Source: Streptomyces parvulus
GTDB taxonomy: Bacteria > Actinomycetota > Actinomycetes > Streptomycetales > Streptomycetaceae
DNA length: 64,000 nucleotides
Reading direction: 5' to 3'
Assembly (NCBI RefSeq): GCF_014648855.1
Contig: NZ_BMRX01000006.1
Coordinates: forward strand, 248,001 to 312,000
Below are positions 18,483-25,701 of this stretch, piece after piece. A program made the translations under genes and the position numbers. How positions within the stretch are numbered: the stretch's first letter is position 1; the number at the start of each line of letters is the position of its first letter. The notes beneath the pieces were generated by a model. The model did not search any database. It had not been told where the DNA came from and worked only from the letters and a program-made list of their open reading frames with translations.

Positions 18483-19127
18483 TCAGCAGCCGGCGAGGCG
18501 GCTCTGGAGCGCCGACTTCTCGGCGGAGTCGACCGAGAGGTCGTAGTAGTACTTCACCTGGACCCAGGCGCGGACGTAGGTGCAGTGGTAGGCGGTGCGC
18601 GAGGGCATCCAGGTGGCCGGGTCCTGGTCGCCCTTGGCCTGGTTGACGTTGTCCGTGACCGCGAGGAGCTGGGGGCGGGTCAGGTCGTTGGCGAAGGACT
18701 GGCGCCGGGAGGTGGTCCAGGAGCCGGCGCCCGAGTCCCAGGCCTCGGCGAGCGGGACCAGGTGGTCGATGTCGACGTCGCCGGAGGCGGACCAGGTGGC
18801 GCCGTCGTAGGGGGAGTACCAGCTGCCGCTGGTGGCGGCGCAGGAGGAGTCGGTGACGACGCCCGAGCCGTCGCGCTTGAGGACGGTCTCGCGGGTGTTG
18901 CAGGCGCCGGACTGGGTGATCCAGTGCGGGAAGAGGTCGCGGTCGTAGCCGGTGCGGTTCTCGGTGGCCACGGTGAGGGAGGCGAGGTAGGTGCGGGCGG
19001 TGGCGGCGCTGACCGGGGTGGGGAGGGCGGCGGAGGCGGCCGGGCCGTTGAGGAGCCCGGCCGAGGCTATGAGGCCGGTGAACGCGGCGAGGAAACCGAG
19101 ACGTCGACGCGCGTAGAACTTCGGCAT
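18483..19127 (-). CDS. Secreted HNH-family endonuclease (DUF1524-like)
   Basis: The 214-residue protein has a signal peptide (RRRLGFLAAFTGLIASAGLL..ASA, cleavage near residue 33). A nuclease core follows with CNTRE, the DVDIDHLVPLAEAWDSGA motif (D121-H122), and LLAVTDNVNQAKGDQDPATW (Asn160, Lys165), ending in CTYVRAW and a C-terminal Cys. This is the GmrSD-C/DUF1524-type His-Asn motif of exported actinobacterial nucleases. AAGGGAG precedes the ATG at 19127. A degraded paralogue lies at 25.05-25.59 kb. Its likely role is extracellular DNA degradation. Confidence 0.9.
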   Translation of the reverse strand: MPKFYARRRLGFLAAFTGLIASAGLLNGPAASAALPTPVSAATARTYLASLTVATENRTGYDRDLFPHWITQSGACNTRETVLKRDGSGVVTDSSCAATSGSWYSPYDGATWSASGDVDIDHLVPLAEAWDSGAGSWTTSRRQSFANDLTRPQLLAVTDNVNQAKGDQDPATWMPSRTAYHCTYVRAWVQVKYYYDLSVDSAEKSALQSRLAGC

Positions 19128-19305
19128 GCGAACTCCCTTGGGGTGTGGGGGTGTTGGGACGCGGGCAGGGGGAATGCTCGCGACGCCGCATGGCGCGCAG
19201 ATGTGCGGCCGGTAAGAAGTTAGTGACATGTGCATGGCACGTCTAGAAGCGCGACGGGACTTTCGGCCCTCGGAGCCGCACGGGAGTTCGCGTACTATGG
19301 ACGGC

Positions 19306-19490
19306 GCAGAAGGGGAGTAGCTCTTCGCCGGACCGTCGACATACTGCTCAGCTCGTCTGAGCCGGCGCCCGGAGGCGGGCCTCGTGCGCGGGGCCGGCCA
19401 GCGAGACCTTCGGCAAGCAGTGCACGCCCGTGCCGCACGGCGGGGGCGGCGAAGTGCGCTGCCGTGCCGAGGTGTCGCGCGAGACGGACC
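19306..19490 (+). promoter_or_regulatory. yybP-ykoY manganese riboswitch
   Basis: The 5' leader of the GDT1-type gene contains the conserved yybP-ykoY elements in order. They are AAGGGGAGTAGC (19310-19321), CCGTCGACATACTG and GCGAGACCTTCGGC (19401-19414); a complementary TGCCGAGGTGTCGC follows near 19465-19478. These are the two loop motifs that clasp Mn2+ in this class. The ends are approximate. The gene downstream belongs to a family of known Mn exporters controlled by this riboswitch, which supports the call. Confidence 0.85.
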
Positions 19491-19546
19491 TGGAGTCCGC
19501 GGGAATCAGCACTCTCGGTGGGGCGGCCCCGACCGATTGAGGAATC

Positions 19547-20128
19547 TTGATCAGCCTGACCGTGACGGCGCTCGTCTTCGGCGTCGTCTTCCTCGCCGAA
19601 CTGCCCGACAAGACCGCGCTCGCCGGCCTCGTCCTCGGCACCCGCTACCGCGCCTCCTACGTCTTCGCGGGCGTCGCCGCCGCCTTCGCGGTGCACGTCG
19701 TGCTCGCGGTCGCGGCCGGCAGTGTGCTGACCCTGCTGCCGCAGCAGCTCGTGCACGCGCTCACCGGGGTGCTGTTCCTGGGCGGCGCCGCCGTGCTGCT
19801 GATGAAGAAGGACGAGGAGGACGAGGAGGTCCGCAAACCCGAGGACCAGTCCTTCTGGAAGGTCTCCGGGGCGGGCTTCATGCTCATCCTGGTCGCCGAG
19901 TTCGGCGACCTCACGCAGATCATGACAGCCAACCTGGCGGCCCGCTACGACGACCCGCTCTCCGTCGGCCTCGGCGCGGTGCTGGCGCTGTGGGCGGTGG
20001 CCGGACTCGGCATCGTCGGCGGCAAGGCCCTGATGAAGCGGGTGCCGCTGCGCCTGATCACGAAGGTCGCGGCGCTGCTCATGCTGGGGCTCGGCGTGTG
20101 GAGCCTGTGGGAGGCGGTCGCCGGCTGA
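19547..20128 (+). CDS. GDT1/TMEM165-family (UPF0016) manganese exporter
   Basis: The 193-residue protein has two copies of the family motif E-x-x-D-K/L-T: ELPDKT at 18-23 and EFGDLT at 118-123. Each is in a three-helix repeat, with a charged loop KKDEEDEEVRKPEDQ between. This is the inverted-repeat cation exchanger family, with Mn2+ or Ca2+ export as known function. The start is TTG at 19547 preceded by GAGG, and no better start exists. It sits behind a yybP-ykoY riboswitch, so Mn2+ should switch it on. Confidence 0.93.
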   Translation: MISLTVTALVFGVVFLAELPDKTALAGLVLGTRYRASYVFAGVAAAFAVHVVLAVAAGSVLTLLPQQLVHALTGVLFLGGAAVLLMKKDEEDEEVRKPEDQSFWKVSGAGFMLILVAEFGDLTQIMTANLAARYDDPLSVGLGAVLALWAVAGLGIVGGKALMKRVPLRLITKVAALLMLGLGVWSLWEAVAG

Positions 20129-20500
20129 GCCCGGAGCCCGGAGCGGCGCGGACCGGTGCCGGAGTCGGGCCGGTAGTACGCCACGGTCACCGCCGAGGTG
20201 GAGGTCACCGCCGCCCCACGCCTCACCGCGCGCTTGTCCCGGGGCAATCGTGCCGCCCCCCCCACGGTGTGTTGATCGAGGCCGACGTACGACGGGTCGT
20301 GAAGGAGGGCGGCGCGGTGGTCGCGACGCGGACGCCGGTGCTCGTGCTCGTGGACGTGGGGGAGGAGGGCCTGGGTGAGAAAGTCGACGCCGGCGGCGTC
20401 CGGCCGTCCCGTGCCGTCCCGCGGCCTCGCGCTGGCTGCGGCTCCTGCCGAGCACCTGGCTCCGCGTCACCGCCCGTTCGGCGCTACCGAGGACGAGTGA
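20129..20500. other. Intergenic stretch without a convincing gene
   Basis: The 372 bases between the Mn exporter and the comEC fragment are GC-rich and lack a credible coding frame on either strand. A run of nine C bases occurs near 20254-20263. It may hold degraded sequence from the same event that left the comEC remnant. Confidence 0.5.
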
Positions 20501-20735
20501 GCGCTCTCCTGGGAGGTGGTGTGGCCGCTGTCCGGCACGGGCCCGCGGGCGATGCCGCCCACGCGCACCGAGGGACCCAACGACGCCAGTGTCACCCTCC
20601 TGGTGCGGACGGCGGGCCTGTGTCTCCTGTTGCTCGGCGACCACAAGCCGCCGGCCCAGCGGGAGCTGGCGCGCTCCCCGGCGGCAGCGGCGCTGGCAGG
20701 GGTCGACGTGCTCAAGGTCGCCCACCACGGGTGCA
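20501..20735 (+). pseudogene. comEC: comEC C-terminal fragment (MBL-fold part)
   Basis: The translation reads SWEVVWPLSG, GPNDASVTLLVRTAGLCLLLLGD and DVLKVAHHG. It matches the ComEC metallo-beta-lactamase-like C-terminal domain from its WEVVWP entry to the K-V-A-H-H-G motif. There is an in-frame TGA immediately before it (20498-20500), and homology ends abruptly just after AHHG. The remaining about 80 residues and the whole membrane part are missing. The break coincides with a drop in GC and the start of the accessory island, so it marks the left junction. Confidence 0.75.
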
Positions 20736-20835
20736 CTCGAACGTATCTAGTTGAGGGTTTTCGGCTCGTTCCGCAGAGGGTTATCCCCGATCGGACCGAT
20801 ACTGGCGCTCTTGCATGTTCTCAAGGGGAGGGACC

Positions 20836-21198
20836 ATGGCGCAGAAGCCTGTACCGAAGCATCTGAAGATCACCATCGACTTCGATCTCACGACCGCTGG
20901 GTCGACGGTCCGCTATAAGCGGGCGCACGAAGCGTACGAGGTTGCCGTCGAAGCGGCGATCCGTGAGGCGCGAGAGGTGTTGCCGTCCGACAGCATTCGG
21001 CAGATCACCAGCGAGATCGACTGGTCGTACCGCTGGCAGAGGACGGATGGCGTCCGCTTCATCCGGCCGGACGCCGCTCCTGAAGAGGAGCACTTGACCG
21101 AGGACGACTTCTACTTTGACTTCGAGAAGGGCGAGTGGAGGCGGCAGTGGTTGGATGAGCGCGGCGATATCGTCATAGAAGGCGACTTTGACGACTGA
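20836..21198 (+). CDS. Acidic hypothetical protein, 120 aa
   Basis: The protein starts MAQKPVPKHLKITIDFDLTTAG and ends with a strongly acidic part (EEEHLTEDDFYFDFEKGEWRRQW..EGDFDD). GGGGAGGGA precedes the ATG. It is the first intact gene inside the island and is followed by a strong terminator, so it is a single-gene transcript. The function is unknown; the negative charge and small size recall DNA-mimic or antitoxin-like proteins, which is speculation. Confidence 0.7.
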   Translation: MAQKPVPKHLKITIDFDLTTAGSTVRYKRAHEAYEVAVEAAIREAREVLPSDSIRQITSEIDWSYRWQRTDGVRFIRPDAAPEEEHLTEDDFYFDFEKGEWRRQWLDERGDIVIEGDFDD

Positions 21199-21253
21199 GG
21201 GCAGCGCGATAGACGGCTGCGAAGCCACGAACTGCGCGTTCTCAACATGTGGC

Positions 21254-21286
21254 GCCCCGGCCCCTTCCAGAAGAAGGGGCCGGGGC
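21254..21286 (+). terminator. Strong intrinsic terminator
   Basis: GCCCCGGCCCCTTC (21254-21267) pairs perfectly with 21273-21286 around a CAGAA loop, a 14-bp stem 55 bases after the acidic protein. It may also serve the convergent minus-strand operon. Confidence 0.8.
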
Positions 21287-21317
21287 TCCGCTCACCTCAC
21301 CAGGTCTGGGGGAGCCG

Positions 21318-21500
21318 TTAGGGCATGACCTCGTGAGGGGGTGCGGGGGCGGGGGAGTGCTGGTCCACCAGGACGTCCAGTGCGTTGAGGAAGGCTGTGC
21401 GGGGCCCGGCGTCCTGCGCCGCCCGGATCACCTGATCCAGGAACTCTTACGCCTCCTCGTCCGTGAGGCGGCTCAACCACGGGAACGCGCTGCTGTACAC
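21318..21500 (-). pseudogene. Small gene interrupted by an in-frame TAA at codon 18
   Basis: Reading from GTG at 21500 gives MYSSAFPWLSRLTDEEA, then TAA (21449-21447). The same frame then continues EFLDQVIRAAQDAGPRTAFLNALDVLVDQ to a second stop at 21318. Both sides look like one amphipathic helical protein of 60 residues. It lies 2 bases after the stop of the 70-aa gene and is the last cistron of the ATPase operon. It is either a decayed gene or a 17-residue peptide gene. Confidence 0.6.
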
Positions 21501-21502
21501 GG

Positions 21503-21715
21503 TCAGGCCTTCCGTTCCCTCTTGATCCGATCCTGGCGCGGCACCGTGACGGTCAACTTGCCGGGATCCTGGGTCGTCCATGTCAGGGCCCACGCGTAGA
21601 TCTCTCGCAGGATGTACGTACCGTCCCGTTTTACGTCGGAGACGATGCCTTCCCTGTGGGCTTCCTCGTCGAAGACCTGGTCCCCGACCCACGCTGAGAT
21701 CCGCTTCTCGGTCAC
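21503..21715 (-). CDS. Small hypothetical protein, 70 aa, operon with ATPase
   Basis: The protein begins at GTG 21715 as MTEKRISAWVGDQVFDEEAHREG. It continues DVKRDGTYILREIYAWALTW, suggesting a small beta-rich fold, and ends in a basic tail. Its GTG overlaps the stop of the ATPase gene (GTGA), so it is translationally coupled. The function is unknown; it may be the partner of the ATPase. Confidence 0.7.
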   Translation of the reverse strand: MTEKRISAWVGDQVFDEEAHREGIVSDVKRDGTYILREIYAWALTWTTQDPGKLTVTVPRQDRIKRERKA

Positions 21716-22134
21716 TGTGCCGGCTCGCACTTCAGCTCGCCCCAGACCTGCTTGCCCCACTGGTAGAGATCCGTACCCCATCGCTCAGTCAGGGAGTCGA
21801 CCAGGATGAGGCCACGGCCGCGGGGCTGATCTCCGTTGGCGTCGGTCCGCATCAATGGAATGGCCTTCGAGCGGTCGATCACCCCGAGGCGGACCCAGGT
21901 CTCGGTGGGCCGCGACACGACGACCCGAATTGAGGCGAGACGACCGTGGTCCACGGCGTTTGAGACCAGCTCCGTGATGACCACCATGGCATCGTCGATG
22001 TAGTCCTCCAGGCCCCAGGCGGCCAGAGCGGTCCGGACGAGCCTGCGGGCGACGGCTGCGCTCCCTGGCTCACGGGGGAGGGTCTCGGAGTATCCAGGGT
22101 GCCCCGTGGGGCGTGTCGTTGCCATCACAGTCAT
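21712..22134 (-). CDS. RsbW-like ATP-binding regulator (HATPase_c_2)
   Basis: The 140-residue protein is a GHKL-fold ATPase of the anti-sigma type. It shows VRTALAAWGLEDYIDDAMVVITELVSNAVDHG (N box, E-x-V-x-N-A), RLGVIDRSKAIPL (G1-like DxS/G) and GDQPRGRGLILVDSLTERWG (G2, GxGL). Streptomyces has many such proteins paired with XRE regulators. The ATG at 22134 follows GAGG; another ATG lies three codons later. It is divergent from the XRE gene at 22293 and leads a three-cistron operon. The target sigma or regulator is unknown. Confidence 0.88.
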   Translation of the reverse strand: MTVMATTRPTGHPGYSETLPREPGSAAVARRLVRTALAAWGLEDYIDDAMVVITELVSNAVDHGRLASIRVVVSRPTETWVRLGVIDRSKAIPLMRTDANGDQPRGRGLILVDSLTERWGTDLYQWGKQVWGELKCEPAQ

Positions 22135-22292
22135 CAGGACCTCTGGGATGCGGTTGCGGTGTGGCCTTACCTGAGTGAACGGCCAACTGCTTCCCAGGGG
22201 TAGGAAAAGCCCGCGCTGCGTGCATTGGCGAGGACCGGAAATTTCCCTGTTGTCCCCGCTACTGATGGGCACTCAGTCACTACCGTGGGCAC

Positions 22293-23558
22293 GTGCAGGG
22301 GAATGAGAGCCTCGACAGAGCCATGCAGGAGAGCGGCCTTACCCAGGCCGAGTTGGCCGACAGGGTGAACGCTCAACTGATCTGTGCTGGGCGCCAGGGG
22401 ACGGTCAGCGATCGCACCGTCCGCAACTGGCTGACCGGAAAGACAGGGTGGCCCCACCCCCGGCAACGCGAGGCGTTAGAGGCAGTATTCGGCTGTACCG
22501 CCGGAGAGCTGGGCTTCCGTCCACCGGCGCGAAGACGACCAACCTCGAACCCAGCGGAGGACCCCGTGAGGCGTAGGAACTTTCTTACAGCCGCCAGCGG
22601 CACGACGGCCGCCGTAGCGGTTCCCTTTGCTGGGGCCCCGTCCCGGGTGGGTACCTCCGATGTCCTTCGGCTCCGCAGCGGACTGGACGCTTTGATGGCC
22701 TTGGACGACACCAGGGGCGGCCATGAGGGCCTGGAACGGGCTGCGCTCTCAGGGGCCGAGGACGCCCTGTCCAAGACGAAGCTCATGGCCACTCAGCGGA
22801 TCCGCCAGCGGCTGTTCTCCGTCGCTGCCGACTACACCGCTACGGCGGCCTGGAGTGCTCTGGACGCACGCCAGGGAGACCGGGCGGCCGCACTGCTGGG
22901 CAAGGCCCTGTACCTCGCCGGGATGGGCCAGGACCCGATCGTGGAGATGCGGGTCTGGAACTCCTACGCGATGCTCGCCCACCAGCGGGGAGAGCACTCC
23001 GAGGCCGTGGACTCGGGGCTCGCTGCCCAGACCACGGCCGTCACGAGGCGGGACCCGCTCTTCGCCTCTCTGGCCCATGCGCGGACGGCCATCGGCCACT
23101 CGAATCTGGGTGACCGCCAGGCCGCGATCCGGTCTCTGGGGCACGCCCAGGACGCTCTGGGCAAGGCGAAGGAGGGGGAGCCCCGGCCGAGCTGGATGGC
23201 CTTCTACGGCACGGCTGAGCTGACCGCTATGCGGGCCATCGTCCTGGACCGGATCGGGAAGTCCGCCGAGGCGGAAGCTGCCTCCCACCTCGCCCTGGGC
23301 TCGATCCCCGAGCAGTTCCGCCGCAACCGGGCCCTGGCCACCGCACGGCTCGCCCTCGCGCAGCTCCACCAGCGGGACGTCGACCAGGCGTGTGCCACGG
23401 CCTCCAGCGTCTTCGAGCTGATGGCCGGCTCACCGATCCCCGGCCGGATGCGCTCCCTGCTCGGCGACTACTACCGCGACTTGATCACCCTTGCGCCTGA
23501 CGCGGTGGTCGCTCGAGAGTGGGGAGACCGCTTCCGCACAGAATGGAGCCGAGCTTGA
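22293..23558 (+). CDS. XRE-family regulator with TPR-like helical repeats
   Basis: The 421-residue protein has an XRE helix-turn-helix near residues 8-60 (MQESGLTQAELADRVN and SDRTVRNWLTGKTG). A linker follows with a twin-arginine-like RRRNFLTAASG, probably not functional as a signal because it is internal. Then comes a long TPR-like domain (residues about 150-410). Codon 62 is TTA (22476-22478), so expression should depend on the bldA tRNA. The start GTG has no ribosome site. TACCGT seven bases upstream could be a -10, implying a leaderless mRNA. It is divergent from the RsbW-like operon, a pairing common in Streptomyces. Confidence 0.88.
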   Translation: MQGNESLDRAMQESGLTQAELADRVNAQLICAGRQGTVSDRTVRNWLTGKTGWPHPRQREALEAVFGCTAGELGFRPPARRRPTSNPAEDPVRRRNFLTAASGTTAAVAVPFAGAPSRVGTSDVLRLRSGLDALMALDDTRGGHEGLERAALSGAEDALSKTKLMATQRIRQRLFSVAADYTATAAWSALDARQGDRAAALLGKALYLAGMGQDPIVEMRVWNSYAMLAHQRGEHSEAVDSGLAAQTTAVTRRDPLFASLAHARTAIGHSNLGDRQAAIRSLGHAQDALGKAKEGEPRPSWMAFYGTAELTAMRAIVLDRIGKSAEAEAASHLALGSIPEQFRRNRALATARLALAQLHQRDVDQACATASSVFELMAGSPIPGRMRSLLGDYYRDLITLAPDAVVAREWGDRFRTEWSRA

Positions 23559-24082
23559 ACGCGCCCGAACTGGTGGTCCGCCACTTCACGCACAAGGACC
23601 TCCCGGAGATCCGCCAGGCCCTGATCGACATCCACCGTGACGCGTACGCGGACGCCATGGATGACGAGTTCAACCAGCGCTTCCCCTGGTTCGTCAATCA
23701 TTGGGGCGGCAACCCCGACTTCGCCTGTGTGATCGCGTTCGACGGTGAGGAGCCGGTGGCCTTCGCCTACGGGGCTCCGGCAACGGCTCATCGGGAGTGG
23801 TGGCGGGAGCACCTGGAGCAGGTCCCGGACAAGAGCCTGACCTTCTCGTTCTCCGAGCTAGCCGTCCGGACGGAGTGGCGCAAGACCGGCACGGCCGAAC
23901 TGGTGAGCCGGTCTCTCCTGGACGGCAGGGACGAGGACCTCGTGGTCTTGCTCGTCGACCTTGACCACCCCAAGGTCCAAAATACGTATGAATCGTGGGG
24001 CTTCAGGAAGGTCGGAGACCGTCAGCCCTTCCCGGATTCCCCGGTGTACGCGGTCATGCTGGCCGAGCTGCCGCTGAAGTAG
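23543..24082 (+). CDS. GNAT-family N-acetyltransferase
   Basis: The 179-residue protein shows LVVRHFTHKDLPEIRQALIDIH, then VAFAYGAP, FSFSELAVRTEWRKTGTAELVSRSLL (acetyl-CoA loop, degenerate) and NTYESWGFRKVGDRQPFPDSP, typical of GNAT. The start is ATG 23543 or TTG 23555. GGAG sits correctly for the TTG, which overlaps the XRE stop as TTGA. The gene is coupled to the XRE regulator, and the target is unknown. Confidence 0.82.
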   Translation: MEPSLNAPELVVRHFTHKDLPEIRQALIDIHRDAYADAMDDEFNQRFPWFVNHWGGNPDFACVIAFDGEEPVAFAYGAPATAHREWWREHLEQVPDKSLTFSFSELAVRTEWRKTGTAELVSRSLLDGRDEDLVVLLVDLDHPKVQNTYESWGFRKVGDRQPFPDSPVYAVMLAELPLK

Positions 24083-24119
24083 TGGGAGGCCTTGCGCGAG
24101 GCGACTGTGATGGACTTCG

Positions 24120-24649
24120 TCATTGATCTGGAGGACTGACAGCCGGCTCGCTGGTGCCGTCGTTCTCGAGAGCGGCGCGGGCCTCTTCCGTGAAGCGGCC
24201 AAGGGACCCGCTACGTCTGCTGAAAGCATGAACTCGCCGACTGCAGAGGGTTCATTGGTCATGATGCGGGCACGTACTGAAGCGCAAGCGATCATCACCG
24301 CTGTCGTCGCCTCGGCCACAGGCGCTGGTCCCATGACCGACACCAATGCGGCCAGCTTGCCTATGGCGCGCATCTGCGTCATGAGGGCGCCAGGGAGATC
24401 GTTGTGGCCTCGGACTAGGAGGTCGACCATTTGCTGACCTGCGGCGAGGAAGTCAGCATACGCCGCTGCACGTGGCTCTCGACGTTCGCGCATACTCTCG
24501 AAGCGGCGTTGACATTCGGCCTGCGACTCCTGTGACGTCACCTGAAGGCGAGCCATCCGCAAGGCGAAGCAGCCCGTACCGATGGCCGTCAGTCCCGCCA
24601 GACCTCCAACGATGGCCGCACCCACGACAGCCGCAACTCCCGCATCCAC
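24120..24649 (-). pseudogene. Membrane-anchored hypothetical protein with apparent frameshift
   Basis: From GTG 24649 the frame reads VDAGVAAVVGAAIVGGLAG with one membrane helix, then a basic coiled region and a second hydrophobic stretch. Near 24195-24205 the sequence makes sense only after moving one base: GRFTEEARAALENDGTSE to a stop at 24120, which lies 38 bases from the convergent GNAT gene. Without the shift the frame would run antisense through that gene. N-terminally anchored orphan proteins of this type are common in Streptomyces islands. Confidence 0.55.
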
Positions 24650-24737
24650 GAAAGATTCTCATCAGATCGTCCATGGGCTGAACGGGATATCGCTATGCTG
24701 ACAGGTTCTGTCGAGCCTGTATGACCTGGAGGTCTGT

Positions 24738-24995
24738 ATGGCTGATCAGCCCTTGAAGGCGCACTTCGTCGCCGATCCGATCGAACTTCCGGACGGCCGT
24801 AAGGTCCGGGTCAGCGCATATCCGGACGGGAGTATCCGTTTCCGGGTGGACGGACTGCCGTACGTCCTGACGGAGGCGTACCTCAGCGGCAACCCCGAGA
24901 ACGACAAGGCAATCCTGAAGATCTCGCCCGGCAAGCAGGGAAGCAACGCGTCTCATAACTACGCGGAGTGGCTGGAAGAGAAGAACGGCAAGTAG
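24738..24995 (+). CDS. Small hypothetical protein, 85 aa
   Basis: The protein starts MADQPLKAHFVADPIELPDGRKV and is followed by YPDGSIRFRVDGLPYVLTEAYLSG and ISPGKQGSNASHNYAEWLEE. It is probably a small beta-rich fold. GGAGG lies 6 bases before the ATG, and a strong terminator follows the stop by 11 bases, so it is an independent transcript. No family is recognised. Confidence 0.75.
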   Translation: MADQPLKAHFVADPIELPDGRKVRVSAYPDGSIRFRVDGLPYVLTEAYLSGNPENDKAILKISPGKQGSNASHNYAEWLEEKNGK

Positions 24996-25006
24996 ATGAC
25001 GAAAGC

Positions 25007-25035
25007 CCCCCGATCTCCATGCAGGAGATCGGGGG
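25007..25035 (+). terminator. Intrinsic terminator
   Basis: CCCCCGATCTCC (25007-25018) and its complement (25024-25035) form a perfect 12-bp stem with loop ATGCA. It lies between the convergent 85-aa gene and the HNH pseudogene and can serve both. Confidence 0.85.
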
Positions 25036-25052
25036 CGCGTGCCTGCGATGAC

Positions 25053-25591
25053 CTACGAGGCGGGCTCGTACTCCACGGTCTGCATCCCGCATCCTTCGGC
25101 GATGCCGTTGAGCGCCTCGCGCTCCCGATCGTCGACCGTCAGCTCCCAGCGCAGCCTCGTGGCCACCCAGTCCGCCGCGTACGCGCAGCGGCCATGGCCA
25201 GCGGCGGCAGCCAGTCGGCCGGATCCTGGTCAGCCTTCGACCGGTTCGTGCGGGCGGTCACCGCAACCAGAGAGCGTTCGGCTTCGAGATCGTTGGCGTA
25301 CGCCTCGCGGTGCTTGGTCGTCCAGGCGGAGGCGCCGGAGCCCCGCGCCTCGGCGAGCGGCACCATGTGGTCGATGTCCAAGCCGCCCGGGGCGGTGACC
25401 GTCACACCGTCTTGGCACGAGGACTCACCAGAGGAGACCTTGCAGCCGGCCTCCACCGTCGGCTCGGTACGGGACTCGGCGATCAAGACCTCTGCGCGGG
25501 TGCTTCTGACGGGCGATCTCGTTTCTGCTGACGCCGTCAGCGTGGAGCTGACGGAGGCGCTCCTCGTCTCTGCGGAGATGATTCGGGACAC
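25053..25591 (-). pseudogene. Degraded HNH endonuclease (paralogue of the 18.5-kb gene)
   Basis: The minus strand encodes RAEVLIAESRTEPTVEAGCKV, GLDIDHMVPLAEA (the HNH motif), NDLEAERSLVAVTARTNRSK and ADQDPADWLPP. The frame then breaks near 25190-25205. After a one-base shift it continues GHGRCAYAADWVATRLRWEL to a stop at 25053. The signal peptide and the part that should precede the CDTR motif are also missing or replaced. Loss of the N terminus plus a frameshift makes it a pseudogene of the secreted nuclease family. Confidence 0.75.
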
Positions 25592-25701
25592 CGCCGCTCA
25601 CCCCCTCACGTGCGTGTGGTGACGGGTTACAGGTCGAGAGCTGACCGTCCTACAGCTCTGAATCGCCTGTGGCGCTACAGGGATTCTGGGATCGTGGAGT
25701 T

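Noticed and set aside
22564..22640. Tat signal peptide in the XRE protein (RRRNFLTAASG)
   Set aside because: It is internal, after a cytoplasmic HTH domain, so export is implausible unless a second start exists, and no ribosome site supports one.
21503..24082. DUF397-type partner next to the XRE regulator
   Set aside because: Neither small gene has the DUF397 pattern; they are described as unknown instead.
23858..24122. C-terminal extension of the minus-strand anchored protein through the acetyltransferase gene
   Set aside because: It would lie fully antisense to a clear GNAT gene, and a one-base shift gives a sensible end at 24120.
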